From: Lachnospiraceae bacterium
GTDB lineage: Bacteria; Bacillota; Clostridia; Lachnospirales; Lachnospiraceae
Length of the DNA: 64,000 nucleotides
Direction: 5' to 3'
Assembly (NCBI GenBank): GCA_022794265.1
Contig: JAAWEK010000021.1
Coordinates: forward strand, 1-64,000
Shown: piece after piece, positions 1 through 8,650 of the stretch
Numbering within the stretch: position 1 is the stretch's first letter
Layout: each line of letters starts with the position of its first letter
Made by a program: the position numbers and the translations under genes
The notes under the pieces: generated by a model
The model's database searches: none
Told to the model about the DNA's origin: nothing
The model's input: only the letters and a program-made list of their open reading frames with translations

Positions 1-52
1 AAAATATATAAAATTATATTAACATAAATTTTATCTTTTGTATATCTGTATT

Positions 53-3000
53 TTATCCTTCCGCTTTTCTCCGGTAATATTCCAAACGGCTGCCTGCTTC
101 CTTTTCTGCTTTGGCAAATAACTCTTCTGCCTGCTGTGGAAATTGTTTTGCAAGAGCTGCAAACCGGACCTGTCCCATCAAAAATTCACGGAACCCAGCC
201 TTTGGTGTTTTAGAATCCAATATAAACGGATTTTTTCCTTCATCCGTTAAAAGCGGATTATACCGGTACAAATGCCAGTATCCCGACTCTACTGCCTGTG
301 CCATATTAGCCATGCTTCTGCCCATGCCTTCCATAATTCCATGACTGATACATGGGGCGTATGCAATAATAAGGGAAGGTCCTGGATATGCTTCTGCTTC
401 CATAATCGCTTTCAGAGTCTGATTTTTATCTGCACCCATAGCTACCTGTGCCACATAAACATTTTTATATGTCATCATCATTCTTCCCAGGTCTTTTTTC
501 CCAGATTTCTTTCCCGATGCCGCAAATTTAGCAATTGCCGCTGTCGGTGTGGATTTCGATGCCTGCCCCCCAGTATTTGAATATATCTCCGTGTCAAATA
601 CTAATACATTTATATCTTCACCGGATGCCATGACATGATCCAAACCACTAAATCCAATATCATATGCCCATCCGTCCCCGCCAATAATCCACTGGGAACG
701 TTTAACCAGATAATCCCGATGCTTTCTTATTTCCTCCAACAGATACTGTTGTTCCTGATTTTCTGTTTCAGCATGCTCCAATCGTTTACAGAGCAGAATG
801 GCTGCCTGTTCAGATGCCTCTCCGTCTTCCCTAACCGTTATCCAGTGTTCAAAGGCTTCTTTCAGAGTGGAATCAATTCCTTTCTGAATCAGAGTCTTCA
901 TATTCTGTTCCATACCATCCCGTATCTGCTTAACGCCCAAATACATTCCATATCCGTATTCCGCATTATCCTCAAATAAAGAATTTGCCCAGGATGGTCC
1001 TTTTCCCTGATGGTTACAGGTATATGCGGTTGTCGGCGCCGATGCCCCCCAGATTGAGGAACAGCCGGTTGCATTGGCAATCATCATTCTTGTACCAAAC
1101 AGCTGGGTAATCAGTTTAATATATGGTGTTTCTCCACATCCTGCACATGCACCGGAATATTCCATCAGCGGCGTTTTAAACTGGGAATCTTTTACCGTTC
1201 TGCCTTCCACCAAATCCCCTTTGTAAGACACATGCTTCACGGCATATTCCCAGTTCGGCACCTCTGTTTCACTTTGCGTACCAAGTTTCTTCATCACCAG
1301 TGCCTTTGGTCTGGCCGGACAGATATCCGCACAGTTTCCGCATCCGGTACAATCCATGGTAGTCACCTGCATACGGAAATAATATCCTTCTAATCCCTTT
1401 CCTTTTGCTTTCTGTGTCTTAAATGATTCCGGTGCTTTCGCTTTTTCCTCTTCCGTCAGCAGGAACGGCCGGATACAGGCATGAGGACATATATAGGAGC
1501 ACTGATTACACTGGATACAGGTTTCTTCATTCCATTCCGGAACATTGACTCCGATTCCTCGTTTTTCATAAGCCGAAGTTCCTGATGGAAAAGTTCCATC
1601 CTCAATGCCTGAAAAAGCACTGACTGGTAATAAATCTCCTTCCTGCCGGTTCATCGGCCGCATAATTTTAGCAATAAATTCCGGTTCCTCCGTATCCTGC
1701 TTTGTTTCTTTGGTGTACTGTTTCCATTTATCACTGACCTGCACTTTTCTGATATCCGTAAATCCCCGCTCGATTGCCGAAAGATTCATCCCTACAACTT
1801 TTTCCCCCTTTTTTCCATAAGCTTTTTGTACGGATTCTTTCAGATACTGTTTTGCCTCTTCTTCTGGTATAATTTCCGTCAATTTAAAAAATGCGCCCTG
1901 CATAATCATATTAATCCGGTTTCCAAGACCGATTTCTTCTGCAATTCCGATGGCATTAATACAATAAAATTCGATTTCCTTTTCTGCAATCTCCTGTAAT
2001 AATTTTTTTGGTAAATGTTTCTCCAGTTCATCGGAATCCCAAAGACAGTTTAAAACAAAAATACCTCCCTTTTTCAATCCCTTCAGCAAATCATAACTGT
2101 TTACATATGACTGGTTGTGACAGGCAATGTAATCGGCCTCGTCAATTAGATACGCAGATTTAATGGGTTTATCCCCAAATCTCAAATGAGAGGTTGTCAG
2201 CCCGCCTGATTTCTTAGAATCATAGGCAAAATATGCCTGTACAAATTTATTGGTATGTTCTCCAATAATCTTAATGGCCTGCTTGTTGGCTCCTACCGTT
2301 CCATCGGAACCCAGTCCCCAGAATTTGCAACGAACGGTTCCCGGTTCCATAACTACCACATGTTCTCTGACAGCAAGGGAGGTATTTGTAACGTCATCCT
2401 CTATTCCCACAGTGAAATGTGTCTTTGGATTCTGACTCTTCAGATTATCAAATACTGCTTTTATTTCTGACGGTGTCGTATCTTTAGAACCCAGTCCGAA
2501 CCGTCCTCCGATAACCATCGGTGCATTTTCCCTATCATAAAAACAATTTCTCACATCCAGATATAAGGGTTCTCCCATAGCCCCCGGCTCTTTTGTCCGG
2601 TCTAAAACTGCAACCCGTTTTACCGTCTCCGGCATGGCATCCAAAAAATGTTTCACGGAAAACGGACGAAATAGATGTACTTTCACCAGTCCCAGCTTTT
2701 CTCCTTTTGCATTATAATAATCAATGGTCTCTTCAATGGTTTCACAGACAGAACCCATTGCAACAATGACATATTCCGCATCTTTTGCTCCGTAATAATT
2801 AAACAGACCATAATTTCTGTTTGTCATCCGGCTGATCTGCTGCATATAATCTTCTACAATGCCAACAATTTCCTGATAAAACGGATTGGCGGCTTCTCTG
2901 GTCTGAAAATAAATATCCGGATTCTGAGCCGTTCCCCTTGTCACTGGATGATTCGGTGACAGAGCATTATCCCTGAAAGCCCGCAGCGCATTCCCATCCA

Positions 3001-3583
3001 TTAGTTTTGCCAGATCCGTATACTCTAAAGCTTCCACTTTTTGAATTTCATGGGAAGTCCGAAAACCGTCAAAGAAATGTATAAACGGAAGACGTCCTTT
3101 TACCGCAGATACATGTGCCACTGGCGCCAGATCCATTACTTCCTGAACGGAGCCGGAAACAAGCATAACACATCCTGTCTGTCTGGCAGCCATAACATCC
3201 TGGTGATCCCCGAAAATACTTAATGCCTGGGCTGCAATGGAACGTGCACTGACATGAAAAACTCCCGGTAACAACTCTCCTGCAATCTTATACATATTCG
3301 GAATCATCAAGAGTAACCCCTGGGATGCAGTAAATGTTGTAGTCAGCGCTCCTGCCTGCAGAGAACCGTGAAAGGTTCCTGCTGCCCCGGCTTCCGACTG
3401 CATCTCTACCACTCTGACGCTTTGCCCGAATATGTTTTTTCTTCCGCCTGCTGCCCATTCATCTACCACTTCTGCCATGGTTGAAGATGGAGTAATTGGA
3501 TATACGGCTGCCACTTCTGTGTATGCATAAGCCACATAGGCTGCTGCCGTGTTTCCATCCACTGTCATCGTTATTTTTCCCAT
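53..3583 (-). CDS. nifJ: Pyruvate:ferredoxin (flavodoxin) oxidoreductase
   Basis: This is a single-chain 1176-residue enzyme, the usual length for clostridial PFOR. It oxidatively decarboxylates pyruvate to acetyl-CoA and CO2, passing electrons to ferredoxin, and is the central fermentative step in anaerobes. The N-terminal pyruvate/TPP-binding region starts near residue 5 (motif YPITPSS). A ferredoxin-like domain carries two [4Fe-4S] cysteine sets near residues 690-705 (CIQCNQCSYICP) and 745-756 (CTGCGNCADICP). The C-terminal TPP domain has the third-cluster cysteines (ACAGCGE near 811) and a GDGWAYDIG TPP-binding motif. It follows a small DUF3787 gene with an 18-nt gap, so the two are probably co-transcribed. 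Family identity is certain; the electron acceptor is inferred. Confidence 0.98.
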   Translation of the reverse strand: MGKITMTVDGNTAAAYVAYAYTEVAAVYPITPSSTMAEVVDEWAAGGRKNIFGQSVRVVEMQSEAGAAGTFHGSLQAGALTTTFTASQGLLLMIPNMYKIAGELLPGVFHVSARSIAAQALSIFGDHQDVMAARQTGCVMLVSGSVQEVMDLAPVAHVSAVKGRLPFIHFFDGFRTSHEIQKVEALEYTDLAKLMDGNALRAFRDNALSPNHPVTRGTAQNPDIYFQTREAANPFYQEIVGIVEDYMQQISRMTNRNYGLFNYYGAKDAEYVIVAMGSVCETIEETIDYYNAKGEKLGLVKVHLFRPFSVKHFLDAMPETVKRVAVLDRTKEPGAMGEPLYLDVRNCFYDRENAPMVIGGRFGLGSKDTTPSEIKAVFDNLKSQNPKTHFTVGIEDDVTNTSLAVREHVVVMEPGTVRCKFWGLGSDGTVGANKQAIKIIGEHTNKFVQAYFAYDSKKSGGLTTSHLRFGDKPIKSAYLIDEADYIACHNQSYVNSYDLLKGLKKGGIFVLNCLWDSDELEKHLPKKLLQEIAEKEIEFYCINAIGIAEEIGLGNRINMIMQGAFFKLTEIIPEEEAKQYLKESVQKAYGKKGEKVVGMNLSAIERGFTDIRKVQVSDKWKQYTKETKQDTEEPEFIAKIMRPMNRQEGDLLPVSAFSGIEDGTFPSGTSAYEKRGIGVNVPEWNEETCIQCNQCSYICPHACIRPFLLTEEEKAKAPESFKTQKAKGKGLEGYYFRMQVTTMDCTGCGNCADICPARPKALVMKKLGTQSETEVPNWEYAVKHVSYKGDLVEGRTVKDSQFKTPLMEYSGACAGCGETPYIKLITQLFGTRMMIANATGCSSIWGASAPTTAYTCNHQGKGPSWANSLFEDNAEYGYGMYLGVKQIRDGMEQNMKTLIQKGIDSTLKEAFEHWITVREDGEASEQAAILLCKRLEHAETENQEQQYLLEEIRKHRDYLVKRSQWIIGGDGWAYDIGFSGLDHVMASGEDINVLVFDTEIYSNTGGQASKSTPTAAIAKFAASGKKSGKKDLGRMMMTYKNVYVAQVAMGADKNQTLKAIMEAEAYPGPSLIIAYAPCISHGIMEGMGRSMANMAQAVESGYWHLYRYNPLLTDEGKNPFILDSKTPKAGFREFLMGQVRFAALAKQFPQQAEELFAKAEKEAGSRLEYYRRKAEG

Positions 3584-3601
3584 AAATGATTTATTTCCTT
3601 T

Positions 3602-3796
3602 CTATAGTCTGCTGCCGTTATCCACCCAGTTTTTTGCCCTGACTACTGCATCCGTATCCGGAACGGAAACATTGCTCTCCGGTATGGTGCTTTTGGTATC
3701 TGCCCAGGCGGCAGTTCCTTCATTTTCTAATTTATCCGTCTTATTGATTCGTTTGTTATTTTCTCCATTTAATGCCCGGCATTTTAAGTTATCCAT
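3602..3796 (-). CDS. DUF3787-family small protein (putative CDIF630_02480-type spore surface protein)
   Basis: This 64-residue protein has the short signature of the DUF3787 family: a TAAW motif followed by a proline-containing stretch and a terminal AKNWVD segment. Members are small clostridial proteins, one of which is described as spore-surface associated; the molecular function is not known. I chose the ATG at 3796 because AGGGAGG lies 6 nt upstream. A longer frame opening at 3850 has no comparable site. There is no signal peptide or membrane segment. It lies immediately upstream of nifJ in the same orientation. A TATAAT-like hexamer at 3862-3867 could be its -10, but I see no well-placed -35. 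Confidence 0.75.
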   Translation of the reverse strand: MDNLKCRALNGENNKRINKTDKLENEGTAAWADTKSTIPESNVSVPDTDAVVRAKNWVDNGSRL

Positions 3797-3910
3797 ATAA
3801 ATCCTCCCTTTTAAATTCTGCGGTTTTGAGATAACCACTTCTATATTCATTTAATAATTCAATTATAACCAAAATCACTTATAAATATGTAAAAAACAAT
3901 ATAAAAATAC

Positions 3911-3941
3911 ACCATTACCAGATTCATTCTCTGATAATGGT
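3911..3941 (-). terminator. Rho-independent terminator of feoAAB
   Basis: Read on the minus strand, a 12-bp stem (ACCATTATCAGA pairing with TCTGGTAATGGT, one G-U pair) closes a 7-nt loop. A T-rich stretch (TGTATTTTTATA) follows. It lies 19 bases past the feoB stop. Confidence 0.8.
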
Positions 3942-3959
3942 ATATGATTTAATTAAGTC

Positions 3960-6377
3960 TTATCCGGTTATACTTTTCATTTTTACTTTTAATGTCCTGC
4001 TTTCCTTATATGGACGAAAAAGAAGAAACAGAAATCCAATGCCCAGCAGAATAGCCGCTGTAGTTCCAATGCCAAAAGTTCCGTCTATAATCAACATTCC
4101 AATCTGATATACACACAGGGATACCACATAAGCAAACATTGTCTGATACCCGATGGCAAACCAAAACCACTTTATGTTATTCATTTCTCTTTTTATTGCA
4201 CCCATTGCTGCAAAACAAGGCGCACATAAAAGATTAAATATCAGGAATGAATATCCTGCTATCTTTGTTAACCCTTCAAAATCAAGAACACCAAATACAC
4301 CCACTACTTCTTCCTTTGCAACCAGACCCATTACGGTGGCAATCGTTGCCGTGATTTCTCCAAATCCAAGCGGCACAAATATCCACTTGATACCATTTGC
4401 AATATGTCCTAATATACTATCGCTCAATTCCATATCTGCATGAAATCCAAATCCGCTACCGGTTAATCCAAAACTTGAGCCCACCCAGATAAAGACAGAA
4501 GACAACAGGATAATGGTACCGGCTTTCTTAATAAAAGACCATCCCCGTTCCCACATGGATTGAAATATATTGCCAACAGTTGGCAGATGATATGCAGGAA
4601 GTTCCATTACAAACGGAGCCGGGTCACCGGCAAACATCTTTGTTTTCTTTAAAATAATGCCGGAAAATATAATCGCTGCGATTCCGACAAAGTAGGCGCT
4701 TGGAGCAACCCACCACGCACCGTCGAATAATGCTGCCGTAATCAAAGCAATGATTGGAAGTTTTGCGCCACACGGAATAAATGTAGTTGTCATAATCGTC
4801 ATTTTTCGGTCACGATCATTTTCAATGGTACGGGAAGCCATAACACCCGGAACACCACATCCAGTTCCCACCAGCATTGGAATAAATGACTTACCAGAAA
4901 GTCCAAACTTTCTGAATATCCGGTCCATAATAAAAGCTACACGTGCCATATAACCACATGCTTCTAAAAATGCCAGAAAAATAAACAGTACAAGCATCTG
5001 TGGAACAAAGCCAAGTACCGCACCAACTCCGGCAATAATGCCATCCAGTATCAGTCCTTTCAACCATTCCGCACAATTTACCGCTTCCAGACCTTTCTCT
5101 GCAAGAACGGGAATACCAGGTATCCATACTCCATATTCCACTGTATCAGGGACCTCAGGATTTGGTTCCTCTTCTGTGCCTAGAGATTCCTGTAAATATC
5201 CTGAAATATCATATCCCTCTTCGGCAAGCGAATCAGCGTAAAAACCAACAGATTCTTCAAAAGCTTCATAATCCATATCTTCAATGGCAGCCATAATGTT
5301 TTCCGCACCAATAACGTTTGCCTTCACTGCCAGGCTTACAGTTTCTCTAAGATCATCTGTCCATATATGCCCCATTGCATAATCTGTCATATCCTTATCA
5401 TAAGCAGCGGATCCGATTCCGAATAAATGCCACCCGTCTCCGAATAATCCGTCGTTTGTCCAATCTGTCATCCATGTTCCTACTGTTGTAACCGAAATAT
5501 AATACACCACAAACATAACCACAGCAAAAATCGGCAACGCCAGCCATCGGTTAGTTACCACCCGGTCAATCTTATCTGATGTTGACAACTTCTTTTTACT
5601 GCCTTTGGTACAACAATCTCCGATTATTGAAGAAATATACTGATATCTCTCATTTGCAATTATACTTTCCGTGTCATCATCAAATTCCTCTTCCAATACT
5701 TTAATTTCCGATGAAATATCCGGTTTCTGCTTCATCCGGACAGACAATTTATCATCTTTTTCCAATAGTTTAATAGCAAAAAAACGTTTCTGTTCCTCTA
5801 AAACATCAGAACCCAGCTTTTCCTTTACCGTATCTATAACTGATTCTACAAAGTCTGTAAATTTGTGAACTGTCTCTGTCTTTTTTTTCTCCTTTGCCAA
5901 TGCAACTGCCCTGTCGACCGCTTCTTTTACTCCGGTTCCTTTTAAAGCTGAAATTTCTACTACTTCACAGCCAAGATTTTTACTTAATCTATCAATATGT
6001 ATTTTATCTCCTGTTTTTTCAAGAATATCCATCATATTCACTGCCAGAATAATCGGAATCCCCAGCTCCATCAGTTGTGTAGTTAAATATAAATTTCTTT
6101 CAATATTAGTACCGTCTACAATATTAATAATCGCATCCGGTCTTTCAGTAATCAGATAATTTCTTGTCACTACTTCTTCTAAAGTATATGGAGATAAGGA
6201 ATAAATTCCAGGTAAGTCCATAATAATAACATCTTTCTGTCCTTTTAACCTGCCTTCCTTTTTTTCTACCGTTACGCCTGGCCAGTTTCCCACAAACTGA
6301 TTGGAACCTGTCAAGGCATTAAATAATGTTGTTTTTCCGCAGTTCGGATTACCTGCTAATGCAATCTTTATTGACAT
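3960..6377 (-). CDS. feoB: Ferrous iron transport protein B (GTP-gated Fe(II) permease)
   Basis: The 805-residue product begins with a G domain: G1 GNPNCGKTT at residues 9-17, G3 DLPGIYS near 54 and G4 NMMD near 114. A helical GDI-like spacer follows, then a polytopic membrane domain starting near residue 278 with the conserved GCGVPGVM and PCGAKLPI motifs. It imports Fe(II) across the cytoplasmic membrane. The chain is longer than many FeoBs because of a ~95-residue acidic, presumably extracytoplasmic insertion (residues ~322-415) after the first membrane helix. It is the last gene of a feoA-feoA-feoB operon, 83 bp after feoA, and the spacer holds a perfect palindrome. Identity is certain; the role of the insertion is unknown. 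Confidence 0.98.
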   Translation of the reverse strand: MSIKIALAGNPNCGKTTLFNALTGSNQFVGNWPGVTVEKKEGRLKGQKDVIIMDLPGIYSLSPYTLEEVVTRNYLITERPDAIINIVDGTNIERNLYLTTQLMELGIPIILAVNMMDILEKTGDKIHIDRLSKNLGCEVVEISALKGTGVKEAVDRAVALAKEKKKTETVHKFTDFVESVIDTVKEKLGSDVLEEQKRFFAIKLLEKDDKLSVRMKQKPDISSEIKVLEEEFDDDTESIIANERYQYISSIIGDCCTKGSKKKLSTSDKIDRVVTNRWLALPIFAVVMFVVYYISVTTVGTWMTDWTNDGLFGDGWHLFGIGSAAYDKDMTDYAMGHIWTDDLRETVSLAVKANVIGAENIMAAIEDMDYEAFEESVGFYADSLAEEGYDISGYLQESLGTEEEPNPEVPDTVEYGVWIPGIPVLAEKGLEAVNCAEWLKGLILDGIIAGVGAVLGFVPQMLVLFIFLAFLEACGYMARVAFIMDRIFRKFGLSGKSFIPMLVGTGCGVPGVMASRTIENDRDRKMTIMTTTFIPCGAKLPIIALITAALFDGAWWVAPSAYFVGIAAIIFSGIILKKTKMFAGDPAPFVMELPAYHLPTVGNIFQSMWERGWSFIKKAGTIILLSSVFIWVGSSFGLTGSGFGFHADMELSDSILGHIANGIKWIFVPLGFGEITATIATVMGLVAKEEVVGVFGVLDFEGLTKIAGYSFLIFNLLCAPCFAAMGAIKREMNNIKWFWFAIGYQTMFAYVVSLCVYQIGMLIIDGTFGIGTTAAILLGIGFLFLLFRPYKESRTLKVKMKSITG

Positions 6378-6430
6378 TTTTCCCGCTCCTTTTCATCCTC
6401 AACCAATTAGTTTTAATCAACTATCAATTA

Positions 6431-6444
6431 TTAGTTATAACTAA
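6431..6444. promoter_or_regulatory. Perfect 14-bp palindrome TTAGTTATAACTAA between feoA and feoB
   Basis: TTAGT-TATA-ACTAA is a perfect palindrome in the 83-bp spacer ahead of feoB. A near copy with the same spacing (TTAGT-ATAC-ACTTA) overlaps the -10 of the feo promoter at 6958-6971. This suggests two sites for one metal-responsive regulator. The regulator is not encoded in the window and its family cannot be told from the site alone. Confidence 0.45.
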
Positions 6445-6460
6445 CCAATATACAAAAAAA

Positions 6461-6682
6461 TTATTCCACCTCTATCATTTCCGCATCTGCTTTTCGAAGG
6501 GACAACTCATATCCCCTTACGGTTATCTCCACCGGATCACCAAGGGGAGCCACCTTTCTTACAAATACAGTAACCCCTTTTGTAATTCCCATATCCATGA
6601 TTCTCCGTTTCACCGGACCTTCCCCGGATAATTTTTTCACCTGTACGGTCTGCCCGCAGGCAATGTCTCTCAGTGTTTTCAT
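6461..6682 (-). CDS. feoA: FeoA-family SH3-like protein (second copy)
   Basis: This 73-residue protein has the FeoA SH3-like barrel fold pattern. It runs from an early GQTVQVKKLSG segment through MGITKGVTV and LGDPVEITVRGYELSLRK to the C-terminus, which matches FeoA domains around 75 residues long. FeoA proteins are cytosolic accessory subunits thought to bind or modulate FeoB. It lies 12 bp after the other feoA and ahead of feoB. Two FeoA copies before FeoB are common in Clostridia. Confidence 0.93.
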   Translation of the reverse strand: MKTLRDIACGQTVQVKKLSGEGPVKRRIMDMGITKGVTVFVRKVAPLGDPVEITVRGYELSLRKADAEMIEVE

Positions 6683-6694
6683 AAGAACACCCTC

Positions 6695-6904
6695 CTAAAC
6701 CATTATCTTATTTGCCATATCTTTTCCAATGGCTACTCTGGAATCTTTAACATTTACAATCATATTCCCACCCAGCTGCGAAATGACGGTTACCGTACTT
6801 CCAGTTACAAATCCAAGATTTTCCAAAAATTTACGGGTCTCATCTTTTCCACTTACCCTCTTAATTATATTGGGTTCACCTTCTTTGACCATAGTTAACG
6901 GCAT
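6695..6904 (-). CDS. feoA: FeoA-family SH3-like protein (first copy)
   Basis: This 69-residue FeoA-type protein has the core pattern LGFVTGSTVTVISQLGGNMIVNVKDSRVAIG. It is the first gene of the operon, preceded by a ribosome site AAAGAGGATGATAAA and a strong promoter at 6960-6988. It is distinct in sequence from the second copy, so the pair are paralogues and not a recent duplication. The likely role is a cytosolic partner of FeoB. Confidence 0.92.
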   Translation of the reverse strand: MPLTMVKEGEPNIIKRVSGKDETRKFLENLGFVTGSTVTVISQLGGNMIVNVKDSRVAIGKDMANKIMV

Positions 6905-6959
6905 TTTATCATCCTCTTTCCATTGATTTACTTTGAAAAGTTATCATTCTCCAGTAGTT

Positions 6960-6988
6960 AGTATACACTTACTTTTATTAGTTGTCAA
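6960..6988 (-). promoter_or_regulatory. Sigma-A promoter of feoAAB with overlapping operator candidates
   Basis: TTGACA (6988-6983), a 17-bp spacer and TATACT (6965-6960) form a near-consensus promoter on the minus strand. The imperfect palindrome TTAGT-ATAC-ACTTA (6958-6971) overlaps the -10. A Fur-box-like half site (TTATCATTCTC in plus orientation, ~6941-6951) sits just downstream. Iron-dependent repression is inferred; which of the two elements is the operator is open. Confidence 0.75.
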
Positions 6989-7012
6989 TAACATTTGGGG
7001 CTGATTTTAAAA

Positions 7013-7588
7013 TTAATTGTTTTTTCTTTCAAAAATATCTATGATTTCTGATAACCCTGCTCCATGGCAGGCCAACAGCACCATTAATTCCCGAATATAA
7101 TCAAACCGTTCAAACAATTTTGCCTTTTCAGGCATATTTCCATACACCTTCCAGTATCCAGTATATAAACAGTTTTTTCCTTTGTTTTTAATAAACCCTT
7201 CCACATCCTCTACCGGATAACCCAGAAATAATCCGATTTCATGAGGAAAACTTCCTCTTTTTTCCATATAACAGGCATATCTTCCCGATAACAGTCCTAA
7301 TGCCTGTTCCACACTTAATCCTCTGTATCCGTTCCGGACCAGCAATTGATTTACATCCTTCCGAAACAAATAATCTTTCAATTCTTTATCTTTATATAAT
7401 AACACAGACAGTCTGTCTCCACTGCAAACCAGGCAGTACAGGGATATATCCGTAACACTTAATATCTGTTTCACTGCCTCTGACAAACACTTATCTACAA
7501 TAAGAAGATTGGAAATCTTCAGTCCCGATAATAACGGTGCACATTGAAAAACAATTTGTAATTCTGCTGTTCTGGTATCGATTTTCAT
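7013..7588 (-). CDS. DUF3793 family protein
   Basis: The 191-residue protein carries the DUF3793 hallmark in its middle: HEIGLFLGYPVEDVEGF, then GYWKVYGN. The function of the family is unknown. In Clostridia it often lies near iron-transport and flavodoxin genes, and here it directly precedes feoAAB in the same orientation. The feo promoter lies in the 108-bp gap between them, so it is not necessarily co-transcribed. No signal peptide or membrane helix is evident. The N-terminal half includes a CLVCSGDRLSVLLY segment. A role in metal homeostasis would be guilt by association only. Confidence 0.8.
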   Translation of the reverse strand: MKIDTRTAELQIVFQCAPLLSGLKISNLLIVDKCLSEAVKQILSVTDISLYCLVCSGDRLSVLLYKDKELKDYLFRKDVNQLLVRNGYRGLSVEQALGLLSGRYACYMEKRGSFPHEIGLFLGYPVEDVEGFIKNKGKNCLYTGYWKVYGNMPEKAKLFERFDYIRELMVLLACHGAGLSEIIDIFERKNN

Positions 7589-7671
7589 GGAAAGTCCTCT
7601 CTGAATCCCGGCACTTTTGGGTTGCTATAAACTTATTCATAGTATTTCTTAATTCATTCGATTCCATTCAT

Positions 7672-7721
7672 TATAAAAAAAGATGTCTTCCATCAGTCCT
7701 ATCCTGATCGAAAACATCTTT
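7672..7721 (-). terminator. Rho-independent terminator after the NYN gene
   Basis: On the minus strand, AAAGATGT pairs with ACATCTTT around an inner ATCAG/CTGAT stem, and seven T residues follow. It lies 45 bases past the stop of the NYN gene, separating that gene from the DUF3793 gene. Confidence 0.88.
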
Positions 7722-7765
7722 GAACATTCTATATAAAATAATTTATATTTTAAACATACAGTTTT

Positions 7766-8557
7766 TTATATCTGTGAAGAAGATATTTCATTTGTTTTAT
7801 CGCACCATAATCCATCAGTTGCCAGCCTGCCCCAGTCTGCTTTTAATACGGATATAATCTGTCCACTATATCCGATTTCTTCTTCAATATACAGATATTT
7901 CTGTTTCAGCAAATTATCCAATGCTGCCTTTACTTTATCATTTGGAACATGATTATAATCAGCCACACTATTTATGGTTTTCCAATATGTAACCATAGTT
8001 CTCGGCTTATGTCTCAATCTGGCCAGGCTTGTCAGAATCAAATCATTATAATGATTTTTCTCCTGAGACTTCCGCGGCATTTCAACATAACTGGTTGCTT
8101 CCGATTTAAGCTGGTTACTGAATCCATATTTTACTCCATATATTACAACCTTTTTATTTATCTCTTTTAAATATTGTACTACTTTTGTAAAATGAGCATC
8201 TCCGGTAAATAAAACATACACATCCGGGCTATTTTTCTTAGCTGCACTTCTGTATATGGCATCTAAAATAATCACATCCGTAAAATCTTTGTCAACTCCG
8301 TTTTTATCGCTTGCCGTATGAACAACATTCTTTGTTATTCCTTTTAACCGGTCCATATCCATACCAATATTATACCTTGAAAAATCCCCAAATACTGATA
8401 AGTTACGGATGACATACTCATTTTCCAATTCTTTCACCCATTCCTCAATATTTGGTTTCATCTGAAAACTATTTCTATATCCATAATACCAATGCTCATA
8501 ATCTACAAATACCGCCGCAGTAGGTACTTTGCCATTTTTCCAAAATCCAAACACCAT
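7766..8557 (-). CDS. NYN (LabA/DUF88-type) domain protein, putative RNase
   Basis: The 263-residue protein starts with a PIN-like NYN fold. An early acidic motif (VFVDYEHW near residue 17) is followed by DFTDVIILDAI near 90 and VLFTGDAHF near 118. This is the usual set of acidic residues of LabA/DUF88 nucleases. The C-terminal ~90 residues look like a small winged-helix or OST-HTH-like module. It is expected to be a cytoplasmic metal-dependent ribonuclease, but the substrate is unknown. It has a strong ribosome site (GGAAAGGAGGG). It appears monocistronic: a terminator follows it and an inverted repeat precedes it. Confidence 0.82.
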   Translation of the reverse strand: MVFGFWKNGKVPTAAVFVDYEHWYYGYRNSFQMKPNIEEWVKELENEYVIRNLSVFGDFSRYNIGMDMDRLKGITKNVVHTASDKNGVDKDFTDVIILDAIYRSAAKKNSPDVYVLFTGDAHFTKVVQYLKEINKKVVIYGVKYGFSNQLKSEATSYVEMPRKSQEKNHYNDLILTSLARLRHKPRTMVTYWKTINSVADYNHVPNDKVKAALDNLLKQKYLYIEEEIGYSGQIISVLKADWGRLATDGLWCDKTNEISSSQI

Positions 8558-8589
8558 TCTCCCTCCTTTCCTTATATTTTCCTAACCAT

Positions 8590-8621
8590 AATACTAGATT
8601 TCTCTAGAAAAATCCAGTATT
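8590..8621. repeat. Inverted repeat between the AEC transporter and NYN genes
   Basis: Twelve-base arms AATACTAGATTT and AAATCCAGTATT (one mismatch) flank an 8-nt centre. No T tract follows on either strand. It could be a weak terminator for the AEC gene or an operator for the NYN gene; the sequence does not decide. Confidence 0.4.
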
Positions 8622-8650
8622 AATTTTTTAATTACTTCAAAAACTTGATT

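Noticed and set aside
898..1080. Other-frame open frames inside nifJ and other large genes
   Set aside because: They have no ribosome sites or recognisable motifs and lie within strongly conserved coding sequence; they are shadows of real genes.
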